Of a stretch of DNA of 64,000 nucleotides, positions 24,101 to 33,599 are shown piece after piece. A model generated the notes under the pieces. It did not search any database. It was given only the letters and a program-made list of their open reading frames with translations, and had not been told where the DNA came from. Every line of letters starts with the position of its first letter. Position 1 is the stretch's first letter. The DNA comes from CAYRES01 sp964423425. Lineage in GTDB: Bacteria > Actinomycetota > Thermoleophilia > RBG-16-64-13. The stretch covers positions 1-64,000 of the forward strand of contig CAYRES010000001.1 of the NCBI GenBank assembly GCA_964423425.1, given 5' to 3'. The translations under genes were made by a program, and so were the position numbers.

Positions 24101-25227
24101 AACGTGACTACTACGAGGTGTTGGGTGTGGCCCGCGACGCCGGCACTCAGGAGATCAAGCGTGCCTATCGCAAGCTGGCGCGCGAGCTTCATCCCGACGT
24201 CAACAGCACCGACCCCCAGTGCGAGGAGAAGTTCAAGGAGGCCACCGAGGCCTACGAGGTTCTCTGCGATTCGGAGAAGCGCCGTCTCTACGACGCCTAC
24301 GGCCACGACGCATTCCGGCGGGGAGCCGGTGCCGACGGCGGTGGCTTTGGGGGATTCGGCGACTTCGGGGATATCTTCGAGAGCTTCTTCGGGTCGGGCA
24401 TCTTCGGAGGTGGCGGAGCACGTCGCCAGGGCCCGGTTCGAGGGCAGGACCTGGCCGTGGAGCTCGAGATCGATCTGGAGGAAGCTGCCTTCGGAGTGAA
24501 GCGCGATGTCACGCTCGAGATACTCGATACGTGCGGAGAATGCGGTGGCAGCGGCGCGGCTGATCAGTCTGCCGTTCACACGTGCCAGGACTGCGGCGGC
24601 AGTGGGCAGGTCCGGGTGGTTCGGAGCACGATGCTCGGCCAGATGGTCCAGTCGGGGCCGTGTGCTCGTTGTGGCGGCCGCGGCCGGGTGATCGACGATC
24701 CCTGTCTCGGCTGCCGGGGGCAGGGCCGGGCCTACCGGGAGCAGGTGCTCACGGTGGATGTGCCCGCAGGCATCTCCGACGGGCAGCGCATTCGCCTGAA
24801 CGGCCGAGGTGCGGCCGGCGAGCGGGGCGGCCCTCCGGGCGACCTGTATGTGCATGTGACCATCACCGCTCACGACTACTTCAAGCGCGAGGGTGACAAC
24901 ATCCTCTACGAGCTCGATCTCACCATGGTGCAGGCGGCACTTGGAGCCCGGCTGACTGTGCCCACGCTGGACGGTGAGGAAGAGGTGGAGTTCGTGCCGG
25001 GCACCCAACCCGGGGAGGTCAAGGTCTTGAAGGGCAGGGGAGTGCCCCACCTCCGCGGTATGGGCCGGGGCGACCAGAAGGTGCTCGTGAACGTGCTCAT
25101 CCCGAGAGACCTGAGCGAGCAGCAGAAGGGGCTTCTTCGCGATCTCGACGCCTGCCTGGAGGTGGGCCAGTACAATCGCCGCTCTGACGGCTTCCTGGGC
25201 AAACTCAAGCACATCTTCACCGGCTGA
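24097..25227 (+). CDS. dnaJ: chaperone DnaJ (class A J-protein)
   Basis: 376 residues, starting within the hrcA stop (ATGA). The J domain carries the HPD motif (H32-P33-D34) that activates DnaK. A glycine/phenylalanine-rich linker follows (GGFGGFGDFGDIFESFFG), then four CxxCxGxG-type zinc repeats starting near C146 (CGECGGSG, CQDCGGSG, CARCGGRG, CLGCRGQG) and the C-terminal substrate-binding domains. The fourth repeat has R in place of G at one position, which is common. It delivers unfolded proteins to DnaK. prmA begins 5 bases after the stop. Confidence 0.97.
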   Translation: MKRDYYEVLGVARDAGTQEIKRAYRKLARELHPDVNSTDPQCEEKFKEATEAYEVLCDSEKRRLYDAYGHDAFRRGAGADGGGFGGFGDFGDIFESFFGSGIFGGGGARRQGPVRGQDLAVELEIDLEEAAFGVKRDVTLEILDTCGECGGSGAADQSAVHTCQDCGGSGQVRVVRSTMLGQMVQSGPCARCGGRGRVIDDPCLGCRGQGRAYREQVLTVDVPAGISDGQRIRLNGRGAAGERGGPPGDLYVHVTITAHDYFKREGDNILYELDLTMVQAALGARLTVPTLDGEEEVEFVPGTQPGEVKVLKGRGVPHLRGMGRGDQKVLVNVLIPRDLSEQQKGLLRDLDACLEVGQYNRRSDGFLGKLKHIFTG

Positions 25228-25231
25228 TTCG

Positions 25232-26272
25232 GTGGAACCGGACGATTCCCCCGCTGTGGCACCCCGGGCCGAGGCGGTGAAGCCGCCGTTCTCCGAGGCG
25301 CTCGTGGTCTCGGTGCGCTCGGATCTCGCCGAGCTCGCGGGCGCGCTCCTCTTCGACGAACTGGGGCCCTTCGAGGAGGTCGAGGCTGCGGGCGGTCGCA
25401 CGGAGCTCGTGTTCTTTCCCTCGGGGGAGGGTGGCTCGTTCGCGCCGGCGGGCCTCTTTGCGCCGTGCGCCCCCTCCGATGCGGATGTCGCCTCACTTCT
25501 CTCCGCGTCTCCGGAGGCCCACAATGCTCATCATGTGTGGCGCATGAGTGTGCTTCGGGGCTGGGAGGAGAGTTGGAAGGATCACTTCCGACCGGTGGTG
25601 GTGGGGTGCGTGCGCGTGCGGCCTCCTTGGGAGCCGCCTCTGTCCGAAGGTCCTGTGGGCGCCTCTCTTCCAATGGTCGACGCAGTCATCGACCCGGGGC
25701 TTGCCTTCGGTACAGGGCTGCATCCCACGACCAGAGGGGTACTGGGACTGATGCAGCGGTTTGAAGCAGGCGGTCCCCTCCTTGATGCGGGGACAGGTAC
25801 GGGCATTCTCACCATCGCCGCGGCGGGGCTCGGTTTCGGGCCCCTCATGGCATTCGACAACGATCCTCTCGCGGTGCAGGCTGCAGGGGCAAACCTGGCA
25901 CGAAACGGAGTGAAGGCGAGGGTGGTGCAGGCGGGAGTGGATGACTTCCCGCTGGAGTGGGCGGCTGATGCCACCGTGGTCGCCAACATCGCGCTTCAGC
26001 CGGCACTGGGGCTGGTGGCGAGATTTGCCCCCGTCTCTTCTCACACCAGATCCGACGCGTCTCCGCCGCTCGGATCGCCTCTGCGGCGGATCGTCGTGAG
26101 TGGCATCCTTGTGGGTGCGCAGGAGGAGGAGTTCGCCGCCGCCGCGGCCGGTCACGCCTTCACTTGCACCGCCCGTGCGAGCGAAGGTGAATGGGTGACA
26201 CTCGTCATCGAGCCCGTGATGGCGGGCGTCTCGGAGAAAGGCGGGTCTTCATGTCGCGGCCGAAGCGCCTGA
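25232..26272 (+). CDS. prmA: ribosomal protein L11 methyltransferase-like protein
   Basis: 346 residues from GTG 25232. The PrmA signature is clear: DPGLAFGTGLHPTT precedes the SAM-binding loop LDAGTGTGILTIAAAGLG, and the VVANIALQP motif stands at the usual NIL position. PrmA trimethylates lysines and the N-terminus of ribosomal protein L11. The N-terminal substrate-recognition domain is longer and more divergent than in E. coli PrmA. In many Gram-positive genomes rsmE follows prmA; here the next gene is an RNase R, whose start overlaps the prmA end by 22 bases. Confidence 0.88.
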   Translation: MEPDDSPAVAPRAEAVKPPFSEALVVSVRSDLAELAGALLFDELGPFEEVEAAGGRTELVFFPSGEGGSFAPAGLFAPCAPSDADVASLLSASPEAHNAHHVWRMSVLRGWEESWKDHFRPVVVGCVRVRPPWEPPLSEGPVGASLPMVDAVIDPGLAFGTGLHPTTRGVLGLMQRFEAGGPLLDAGTGTGILTIAAAGLGFGPLMAFDNDPLAVQAAGANLARNGVKARVVQAGVDDFPLEWAADATVVANIALQPALGLVARFAPVSSHTRSDASPPLGSPLRRIVVSGILVGAQEEEFAAAAAGHAFTCTARASEGEWVTLVIEPVMAGVSEKGGSSCRGRSA

Positions 26273-28059
26273 GTCGGAGCGCCCGTAAGCGTGCGGGGAC
26301 CTTGAGGGCCGAGCGTCTCCAAGCCATGCGCCCGGACGGCTCATCTCGGCCCATGGCGGGGCTGGCGGTGCGGCGAGGCAGGCACCTGGAGATCGAACCT
26401 TTGTTTCAGAGCGGCACGGCGCTTCTGCCCACCCGGGAGGGACCGAAGCCCACACCGGGCGACGTGGTGCTCTACACGTACTCCCACGGACGCCGGGTCA
26501 GAGTGCTGCAGATCGTGGGGCACAAGGGTGTGCTCGAGGACGTGCTCGGCGCCCTCCTCACCGATTCTCTCGAAAGGCGTGGTTTCGATTCGCGGGTTCT
26601 GAGCGAAGCGGCGGAGGTGACCGCCTGGGATCAGCGGGTGGACCACTACCGGGCCGACCTGCGCAGTCTCTTCACCTTCACGGTCGATCCCGAGAGCGCA
26701 CGTGATTTTGATGATGCTCTCTCCTTCGGGCACGATGCCGAGGCGGACCGCGTCGTCTTGTACGTGCACATCGCCGACGTTTCCTACTTCGTGGCCGAAG
26801 GGGGAGAACTCGACCGCGAGGCCCTCCGGCGGGGCAACTCGGTATATGTGCCCACCGGGGTCGAGCCCATGCTTCCACCTCAATTGTCCGCCGGGGTGTG
26901 CTCGCTCGCCCCGGGAGTGCCCCGCAAAGCGGTCACTGTGGAGATGCATCTCGACAAGGAAGCGCGGGTGCAGAAGGTACGCTTCTATCGCTCGCTCGTG
27001 GAGAGCGATGCCCGCCTCGACTACGGCGAGCTGGAGCAGATGTTTCGAGACGAGATACCCGTCCCCCGGGAGCTCTCCGAGTCCCTTGCCGTCGGCCGAC
27101 CGCTCGCGCGGGCCCTCAAGGCCCACCGGCTCGAGCGGGGAGCCATTCAGATCGAGTCGGCCGAACCCGATTTCCACTTCGACTCGGGAGGAGAGATCGA
27201 GAGCGCTCGTCCCGCCCAGGAACTGGAGAGCCATGAGTTCATAGAAGACTTCATGCTGCTCGCCAACGAGCAGGTGGCTCTCTTTCTTGAACGTGCCCAC
27301 GTCCCGTGTGTGTATCGTGTTCACGATCAGCCCGACCCGTTCAACCTCGACCGGTTGCTCTCGGTGCTGTCTGCGCTCGATCTTCCCACCCCTGTGTTCG
27401 ACCCCATGAGTGCTACCCGAAAAGACGTGCGCCGGGCCATGCGCGAAACGGCGGAGTGGGTGGAACGGTTCACACCGAAGGGCCGGAGCAAGGCGGCGCT
27501 CACCCAGCAGGTGCTGCGGGCGCAGAGCAGGGCCGTCTATGAAACCGAGAACATCGGTCACTTCGGTCTTGCGCTGGCCTCGTATTGCCACTTCACGTCG
27601 CCCATCCGCCGTTACCCCGATCTCCTGGTGCACCGGGCACTTCTCGCGCATCTTGACGTGGGCCCGCAGCCCGAGACCTCCACCCTCTCGGAATGGGCCG
27701 GGCACTGCTCGCGGATGGAGAGGGAAGCGGCCAAAGTGGAACTGAAAGCCGACGACATCGCGCTGGCCCACCTGCTTCGACGGCGACTGGAGAAGGAAGG
27801 CTGGCATCGGCCCTTCGAGGGTCAAATACTCAGCCTGGTACACGCGGGTGCTTTCGTACTGTTCGACGAGCTCTACGAGGGTTTTCTGCCCGCCCGCCAT
27901 CTCCCCGGCGATTACTACGAGATGAACGATGCGGAGACGGCCCTCGTGGGAAGGCGTACGGGGGCGGCCTTCCGGGTGGCCGACTTCATAGAGGTGGAAG
28001 TAGCCGCGGTCGACGAGGCGCGGGGCAAGGTTGACCTCGTGCTCGCGGAGGAATACTAG
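26251..28059 (+). CDS. rnr: ribonuclease R family exoribonuclease
   Basis: 602 residues from ATG 26251, preceded by GAGAAAGGCGGG within the end of prmA. A basic N-terminal extension (SRPKRLSRSARKRAG) is followed by one recognisable cold-shock-like domain and the RNB catalytic domain: DPESARDFDDALSF carries the magnesium aspartates, and YCHFTSPIRRYPDL is the downstream RNB motif. A C-terminal S1 domain follows (FEGQILSLVHAGAFVLFDELYEGFLP). It degrades structured RNA from the 3-prime end. It is shorter than the roughly 800-residue E. coli enzyme because the helix-turn-helix and one cold-shock domain are missing. RNase II is the alternative name, but the motif set fits the RNase R/VacB group. 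Confidence 0.92.
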   Translation: MSRPKRLSRSARKRAGTLRAERLQAMRPDGSSRPMAGLAVRRGRHLEIEPLFQSGTALLPTREGPKPTPGDVVLYTYSHGRRVRVLQIVGHKGVLEDVLGALLTDSLERRGFDSRVLSEAAEVTAWDQRVDHYRADLRSLFTFTVDPESARDFDDALSFGHDAEADRVVLYVHIADVSYFVAEGGELDREALRRGNSVYVPTGVEPMLPPQLSAGVCSLAPGVPRKAVTVEMHLDKEARVQKVRFYRSLVESDARLDYGELEQMFRDEIPVPRELSESLAVGRPLARALKAHRLERGAIQIESAEPDFHFDSGGEIESARPAQELESHEFIEDFMLLANEQVALFLERAHVPCVYRVHDQPDPFNLDRLLSVLSALDLPTPVFDPMSATRKDVRRAMRETAEWVERFTPKGRSKAALTQQVLRAQSRAVYETENIGHFGLALASYCHFTSPIRRYPDLLVHRALLAHLDVGPQPETSTLSEWAGHCSRMEREAAKVELKADDIALAHLLRRRLEKEGWHRPFEGQILSLVHAGAFVLFDELYEGFLPARHLPGDYYEMNDAETALVGRRTGAAFRVADFIEVEVAAVDEARGKVDLVLAEEY

Positions 28060-29036
28060 GCGGAAGAATACGAGGCGGAGAAGGCCGGAGGCCTTGCCGG
28101 GGCCTGGACGTCCTCTCTCGCGGCCTCCGTCAAGGGGGAGAGCCGGATCTCCTCACCGACGCGGAGGGCGTGCACGTCCACTTCGGGTGCGAGGTCCTTC
28201 AACATGTGGGCAAGTCTCGTTGGATCGGAGCGCAGGCGATGCATCGGAACCAGTAGGCGGGGCCGGATGGCCGAGGCAGCCTGAGCCGCCTCCTTGACGT
28301 TCATGGTGAAGATGCCCCCAATGGGAAGGAAGGCGGCATCGAGACGAGTGGACACCTGGGGGTTGGCCACTCCGCCGAGGCGTGTTCCACCGGCGGTCTT
28401 TCCCGCGGTGAGGATCCCGATGGCGCGTGCCTCTGTCACCTTCGTCCTCCCGGCGCCGGTCTCGAGTTCGTGCATCGCTCCCATGTGAGGCGGGGACGGC
28501 GCTGCGGTTGAGTCGTCCGTGCCGGGAGCCAGAGCCCTCATCTCGGGAACGAAGTCGGTATCACCGGCGTGGTATATACGCATGTTGCCGGTGGTCACCA
28601 GGTAACCGACTCCGCGACCCGGCTTATGCAGCTTGAAGAGGGAGGTGCCCTCCCTGGTGTTGTAGGCGGGCACGGCCTCGATATGCAGATCGAGGTGTGC
28701 GACGTGGTCGCCCGGTGACACGAATCTCGCTCTGACCCCCGCGAGTCGGTTGAGCGCCTTCCGGCACGCCGCTGGAGCCACGATCAGGGTGTCCGATTTC
28801 AAGAGACGGGCGATGGTTGTCGGGTGAGTGTGATCGTGATGCTTATGCGTGAGCAGGATGAGGTCGGACGGCGGAAGCGCCCCGGGCAGACCGCGTACGG
28901 CGCTCGGGCCTCTCCCGCCTAACTGGTAGCCGCGAAAGTGGCGGGAGGCATAGGCGGGGTCGATGGAGATGACCGTTCCTTGTGCGGTCGTCATCTGAAG
29001 CCACGACTGGGGGAACCATCTCAGAGTGAGGGGCAC
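28056..29036 (-). CDS. UlaG-like metallo-beta-lactamase-fold hydrolase
   Basis: 326 residues from GTG 29036, which follows GGAGGT on the minus strand. The N-terminal half has the metal-binding motif THKHHDH (H64, H66, D68, H69) and IYHAGDTDF, typical of the UlaG/YtnP-like branch that acts on small phosphodiesters, lactones or nucleotides. Residues about 180-215 form an insertion rich in alanine and threonine that I do not recognise from close relatives. Its stop overlaps the end of rnr by 4 bases in convergent orientation. The substrate is unknown. Confidence 0.82.
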   Translation of the reverse strand: MPLTLRWFPQSWLQMTTAQGTVISIDPAYASRHFRGYQLGGRGPSAVRGLPGALPPSDLILLTHKHHDHTHPTTIARLLKSDTLIVAPAACRKALNRLAGVRARFVSPGDHVAHLDLHIEAVPAYNTREGTSLFKLHKPGRGVGYLVTTGNMRIYHAGDTDFVPEMRALAPGTDDSTAAPSPPHMGAMHELETGAGRTKVTEARAIGILTAGKTAGGTRLGGVANPQVSTRLDAAFLPIGGIFTMNVKEAAQAASAIRPRLLVPMHRLRSDPTRLAHMLKDLAPEVDVHALRVGEEIRLSPLTEAAREDVQAPARPPAFSASYSSA

Positions 29037-29274
29037 GGTGTACCTCCGGCAGTGTGGTGCGTATCATAGGTCTGCGCGCCGTGCGTCCTTGGCCGCGGGC
29101 GTGTCGATCGTCTCTGTCCGTCGTGTTTTCCGGCTCTCGTGTCCTACCCCAAACCCGGGGTAGGAGAACCCCCCAACAGGGCAGCTCTCTGCGGGGGTCT
29201 CGACCTCGTTCCCATCACGTGCGACACGATTGCGCCGATGAGACCGGTCTCGGTCGCGTTGATCTTCGGCTGTC

Positions 29275-29303
29275 TTGTCGGCGGGGTGATCCGCCGATAT
29301 ACT
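29275..29303 (+). promoter_or_regulatory. promoter of the marR-exporter operon, leaderless type
   Basis: TTGTCG at 29275-29280 and TATACT at 29298-29303 are separated by 17 bases. Transcription would start near 29310, and the marR ATG lies at 29314, so there is almost no leader and no ribosome site. This is one of the better promoter matches in the window. Confidence 0.6.
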
Positions 29304-29313
29304 TCAGCACGGA

Positions 29314-29862
29314 ATGATTCCGGACAAAAGTACAAGAGGCATGTGCACACCACCCCCTGGGCTCGATTCGCTCTCCGCACAGGTGTTTGCCGCGCTCCGG
29401 ACCACCTTCGCCCTGAACCGGCAGTTGGCCGAGAGGGTCATGGCCGAGTGGGGCATGCATCCGAGCGAAGCCATGTGCCTGCGCATCCTCGCTGAACGAA
29501 ACGGGGTGAGCCAGAGCGATCTGGCGGAACTGCTCCATCTTTCGCGGCCCCGTGTCACCTCGATCCTGCAAGACTTCGAGAAGTCAGGGATAGTCGAACG
29601 CCGCACCGACGAGCACGATCAGCGGATCACGCGCGTCTTTCTGACCGCCGAGGGCCGCCGGCTCGCCCAGGAGCTTGGCCGCGTCTTCGCCGCTGTCATC
29701 GGCCGTACCATCGGTGCGCTCTCCGAAGCCGATCGACGCGAACTCATCAGGCTGTTTGGCAGGCTCATGACCAATATCGGTGAAGCCTTGCAGGAGGTGG
29801 AGCACCACACTGCGAACATACCCCGGACGAACTCGGACACCACCGGCGGGCAGACGCCGTGA
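29314..29862 (+). CDS. MarR-family transcriptional regulator
   Basis: 182 residues. A winged helix-turn-helix of the MarR type lies at about 50-125 (VSQSDLAELLHLSRPRVTSILQDFEKSGIVERR, with the wing DEHDQRITRVFLT). Flanking helices form the dimer interface. It is the first gene of an operon with two ABC exporter subunits and overlaps the first of them by 4 bases (GTGA). The usual role in such operons is repression of the exporter until a toxic ligand binds, so autoregulation at the promoter just upstream is likely. The ligand is unknown. An internal ATG at 29341 is an alternative start. Confidence 0.92.
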   Translation: MIPDKSTRGMCTPPPGLDSLSAQVFAALRTTFALNRQLAERVMAEWGMHPSEAMCLRILAERNGVSQSDLAELLHLSRPRVTSILQDFEKSGIVERRTDEHDQRITRVFLTAEGRRLAQELGRVFAAVIGRTIGALSEADRRELIRLFGRLMTNIGEALQEVEHHTANIPRTNSDTTGGQTP

Positions 29863-31598
29863 TACGGCTCCTGCTCACATATCTCCGTACCTACCGCCTC
29901 CAGATGGCCGTGGTCTTTGTGCTCGTGTTGCTGCAGTCTCTGGCCAATCTCTATCTGCCGGAACTCAACGCCAACATCATCAACAACGGGGTGGCTCAAG
30001 GTGATGTGGGCTACATCTGGCGTACCGGAGGGTTGATGCTCGCCGTCTCCTTCGCAGTCGGCATCTGTGCGGTGGCCGCGGTGTATTGGGGTTCGAAGAC
30101 GGCGATGCAGGTGGGGCGGGACATCCGAGGAGATCTCTTCCGCACCGTGGAGTCCTTCTCGCAGCTCGAGGTGAACCGGTTCGGCACGCCTTCTCTCATC
30201 AACCGCAACACCAACGATGTGCAACAGCTGCAGATGCTCGTGGCCATCGGCCTCAACATGATGATCATGGCCCCCATGATGTCCATCGGCGGCATCATCA
30301 TGGCGCTGAGGCAGGACGTTCCTCTCTCGGCGTCCATCGCCGTGATCCTTCCGGTGATGGGCATCTTCATCTTCTTCACGGTCCGCCGGGCGGTGCCGCT
30401 GTTCCAAGCCATGCAGAAGAAGCTCGACCGCATCAACCAGGTCATGCGCGAGTCCTTGGCCGGCATCAGGGTGATTCGAGCCTTCGTGCGCACGAGCTAT
30501 GAGGAGCGGCGTTTCGAGGAGGCGAACACCGACCTCTTCAAGGTGGGACTGGCCGTGACCCGCCTCTTCGCGCTCATGATGCCGATGCTGCTGCTCATCT
30601 TCAACATGTCGACGGTGGCGATCATGTACTTCGGCGGCCAGCGCGTGGCTTCCGGGGAGATGCCCATCGGCAACCTGACGGCCTTCATCGCCTACGTCAT
30701 GCAGATCCTCATGTCGGTGATGATGGCGACCATCATGCTGGCCATGGTACCCCGGGCGGCCGCCTCGGGTGAACGTATCGCAGAGGTATTGGGCACGAAG
30801 CCCACCATCCACGATCCGGAGTCGCCCCGGGTGCCCGCACCGGCCGGGGGAACGACAGGCACGATCGAGTTCAAGAACGTGGAGTTCAGGTATCCGGGGG
30901 CGGAGGCGCCGGTACTCCGGGGCATCTCTCTGGTGGCCCGGCCTGGTACGGTGACCGCCATCATCGGCTCGACCGGCAGCGGCAAGTCCACGCTCATCAA
31001 TCTCATACCCCGCTTCTTCGACGTGACCGAGGGCTCTATCGAGATCGACGGTGTTGACATCAGGGAGATGGCGCGGGCGGATCTCTGGCGGCTGATCGGC
31101 TTCGTCCCGCAGCGGGCGTTCCTCTTCTCGGGCACCGTGGCCGACAATCTGCGTTACGGGGATGAGAATGCCGGCGAGGCGGAACTCTGGCAGGCGCTCG
31201 AGGTGGCCCAGGCACGCGAGTTCGTGGAGGAGATGCCGGAAGGTCTGCAATCGCCCATCATGCAGGGGGGCACCAATGTCTCCGGGGGGCAGCGCCAACG
31301 GCTGGCAATCGCCCGTGCCATTGTGAAGCGCCCACCCATCTACGTGCTCGACGACAGTTTCTCGGCTCTCGATTTCGTGACCGACGCAAGGCTGCGGCAG
31401 GCGCTCAAGCGCGAGACGGAGGAGGCCACCGTGTTCATCGTGGCCCAACGGGTGAGCACGGTGATGCACGCCGACAACATCATCGTCCTCGATGACGGGG
31501 CTATAGCCGGGATGGGCACTCACGGTGAACTCATGGCCCGGTCCGAGACCTACCGGGAGATCGTGTACTCGCAGCTGAGCGCGGAGGAAGTGGCGTGA
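29859..31598 (+). CDS. heterodimeric ABC exporter subunit A (degenerate-site ATPase)
   Basis: 579 residues, GTG 29859 overlapping the marR stop. Six membrane helices (about 1-310) are fused to one ATPase domain: Walker A GSTGSGKST near residue 370, the signature VSGGQRQR and Walker B IYVLDD (D498). The catalytic glutamate is replaced by D499. The partner encoded next has a normal glutamate but a broken signature. That combination is the hallmark of heterodimeric exporters such as TM287/288, BmrCD or TmrAB, which keep one degenerate and one active ATP site. It probably exports drugs or lipophilic compounds under MarR control. Substrates cannot be inferred. Confidence 0.93.
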   Translation: MIRLLLTYLRTYRLQMAVVFVLVLLQSLANLYLPELNANIINNGVAQGDVGYIWRTGGLMLAVSFAVGICAVAAVYWGSKTAMQVGRDIRGDLFRTVESFSQLEVNRFGTPSLINRNTNDVQQLQMLVAIGLNMMIMAPMMSIGGIIMALRQDVPLSASIAVILPVMGIFIFFTVRRAVPLFQAMQKKLDRINQVMRESLAGIRVIRAFVRTSYEERRFEEANTDLFKVGLAVTRLFALMMPMLLLIFNMSTVAIMYFGGQRVASGEMPIGNLTAFIAYVMQILMSVMMATIMLAMVPRAAASGERIAEVLGTKPTIHDPESPRVPAPAGGTTGTIEFKNVEFRYPGAEAPVLRGISLVARPGTVTAIIGSTGSGKSTLINLIPRFFDVTEGSIEIDGVDIREMARADLWRLIGFVPQRAFLFSGTVADNLRYGDENAGEAELWQALEVAQAREFVEEMPEGLQSPIMQGGTNVSGGQRQRLAIARAIVKRPPIYVLDDSFSALDFVTDARLRQALKRETEEATVFIVAQRVSTVMHADNIIVLDDGAIAGMGTHGELMARSETYREIVYSQLSAEEVA

Positions 31599-33580
31599 GC
31601 GCGCGGGGGCGGGAGACGGCGGTCGTGGGTTCGGGGCCGGGCAAGCCGCATCGTGGGCCGGGCGGTTTCGGCCCAGGCGGCATGGCGGCGATGCCGGTCG
31701 AGAAGGCCCGCGATTTCAGGAGCTCGTTCACACGATTGGTGGGCCGGCTCAGGCCGGAGCGGGCCATGGTCGGCTTGACAGTCGGCTTGGCGGTGGTGAG
31801 CGTGGCCCTGCTCATTGCCGGCCCGAAGATCCTCGCTCGTGCGACCAACCTCATATTCGAGGGCGTCATCGGTATGCAGCTTCCGGCTGGCGTCACCAAG
31901 CAGCAGGTGGTGGAGCAGCTCCTCGCGCAGGGTCAGACCCGGCTCGCCTCCATGGTGGAGGCCATGAACGTCATTCCCGGTCAAGGGGTGGATTTCGGGG
32001 CGGTGGGGAGGGTGCTCGCGTTGGTTGCCGCAATCTATCTGGTCGGGGCACTCTTCTCGTGGTTCCAGGGTTTCATCATGGCCGGCGTGGTACAGCGTGT
32101 CGTCTATCGCCTCCGTACCGATGTCGACCAGAAACTGGCGAGACTTCCCCTCAAGTACTTCGACGGCCGCTCCCGTGGTGACATCCTGAGCAGGTTGACC
32201 AACGATATCGACAACATTTCCAACACCTTGCAGCAAACCTTGACACAGATAGTCACGGCGGTGCTCACACTGGTCGGCGTGCTCGTCATGATGTTCTGGA
32301 TTAGCCCGCTGCTTGCCGTGCTGTCCTTGATCACGGTGCCGCTGTCGGTGGTGGTGACCATGATGATCGCCAAGCGCTCGCAGAAGCAGTTCAAGCTGCA
32401 GTGGAAGCGTACGGGCAGCGTGAATGGGCATGTCGAGGAGATGTACACCGGCCACAACATCGTGAAGGTGTTCGGGAGGCAGGCGAAAGCCATCGCCACC
32501 TTCGACGAGGAGAATGAAGAACTCTACCGGGCAAGTTTCAAGGCCCAGTTCATCTCCGGCATCATCATGCCCTCGATGATGTTCATCGGCAATCTCAACT
32601 ATGTGGCCATTGCCGTCTTGGGAGGCATACGCGTCGCGAGCGGAACGCTCTCTCTCGGTGACGTCCAGGCCTTCATCCAGTACTCGCGGCAGTTCACGCA
32701 ACCCATCACCCAAGTGGCCAGTGTGGCGAACATCCTGCAGTCCGCGGTTGCGTCGGCGGAGCGGGTCTTCGAGATGCTCGACGAGGAAGAGGAGACGGCC
32801 GACGTGGCCCATCCGATTCTGCCCGCTGAGCCCAGGGGCCACATCATCATGAAAGATGTCTCGTTCCGTTACCTGCCCGACACTCCACTTATCGAGAACC
32901 TGAATCTCGAGGTGGAGCCTGGGCAGACGGTTGCCATCGTCGGCCCGACCGGAGCGGGGAAGACCACGCTCGTCAATCTGCTCATGCGCTTCTACGAGAT
33001 TGACCGGGGAAGCATCGTTATCGACGGTGTGGACACTCGCGCCATGACACGCGACGACGTGCGGCGCTTGTTCGGTATGGTTCTGCAGGACTCCTGGCTG
33101 TTTGGCGGCACCATACGCGAGAACATCGCCTACGGCAGAGAGGGCGCGGGTGAGGAGGAGATCGAAGCCGCCGCCGCCGCCGCACAGGTGGATCATCTGG
33201 TACGAACGCTCCCGGAAGGCTACGAGACCCGTGTGGGCGACGAATCCACCAACATCTCCGAGGGGGAGCAGCAGCTGCTGACCATTGCGCGCGCCTTTCT
33301 GGCCGATCCGCTCATTCTCATCCTGGACGAGGCCACGAGTTCGGTCGACACGCGCACCGAAGTGATGATTCAGAAGGCGATGGCCCGCCTGCTCGAAGGG
33401 CGTACGAGCTTCGTGATCGCCCACCGGCTCTCAACCATCAAAGACGCCGACACCATACTCGTCATGAACCACGGGCAGATCGTGGAACAGGGCAGCCACG
33501 ACGAACTGCTGGCCCGCGAAGGCTTCTACGCCGAGATGTACAATAGCCAATTCCTGGAGCCGCTGATCGAGGCGGCGTAG
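31595..33580 (+). CDS. heterodimeric ABC exporter subunit B (catalytic-site ATPase)
   Basis: 661 residues, GTG 31595 overlapping the previous stop by 4 bases. A glycine-rich N-terminal extension of about 45 residues precedes six membrane helices. Between the first two helices there is an extracytoplasmic insert of roughly 60 residues. The ATPase domain has Walker A GPTGAGKTT and Walker B with the catalytic glutamate, LILILDEATSSVD (D578, E579). The signature reads NISEGEQQ (553-560) instead of LSGGQQ. This complements the degenerate Walker B of subunit A, so the two form one transporter with a single hydrolytic site. It is the last gene of the marR operon; no terminator was found. Confidence 0.93.
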   Translation: MSARGRETAVVGSGPGKPHRGPGGFGPGGMAAMPVEKARDFRSSFTRLVGRLRPERAMVGLTVGLAVVSVALLIAGPKILARATNLIFEGVIGMQLPAGVTKQQVVEQLLAQGQTRLASMVEAMNVIPGQGVDFGAVGRVLALVAAIYLVGALFSWFQGFIMAGVVQRVVYRLRTDVDQKLARLPLKYFDGRSRGDILSRLTNDIDNISNTLQQTLTQIVTAVLTLVGVLVMMFWISPLLAVLSLITVPLSVVVTMMIAKRSQKQFKLQWKRTGSVNGHVEEMYTGHNIVKVFGRQAKAIATFDEENEELYRASFKAQFISGIIMPSMMFIGNLNYVAIAVLGGIRVASGTLSLGDVQAFIQYSRQFTQPITQVASVANILQSAVASAERVFEMLDEEEETADVAHPILPAEPRGHIIMKDVSFRYLPDTPLIENLNLEVEPGQTVAIVGPTGAGKTTLVNLLMRFYEIDRGSIVIDGVDTRAMTRDDVRRLFGMVLQDSWLFGGTIRENIAYGREGAGEEEIEAAAAAAQVDHLVRTLPEGYETRVGDESTNISEGEQQLLTIARAFLADPLILILDEATSSVDTRTEVMIQKAMARLLEGRTSFVIAHRLSTIKDADTILVMNHGQIVEQGSHDELLAREGFYAEMYNSQFLEPLIEAA

Positions 33581-33599
33581 GGCCGTGAGTGGCCGGCGG

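Noticed and set aside
23000..25230. CIRCE operator near hrcA-dnaJ
   Set aside because: I searched by eye for TTAGCACTC-N9-GAGTGCTAA and found no acceptable match in this interval.
29619..31523. Minus-strand open frame of 634 codons opposite the ABC exporter
   Set aside because: The translation is dominated by histidine, aspartate and arginine, as expected from the complement of a membrane protein gene. No domain is seen.
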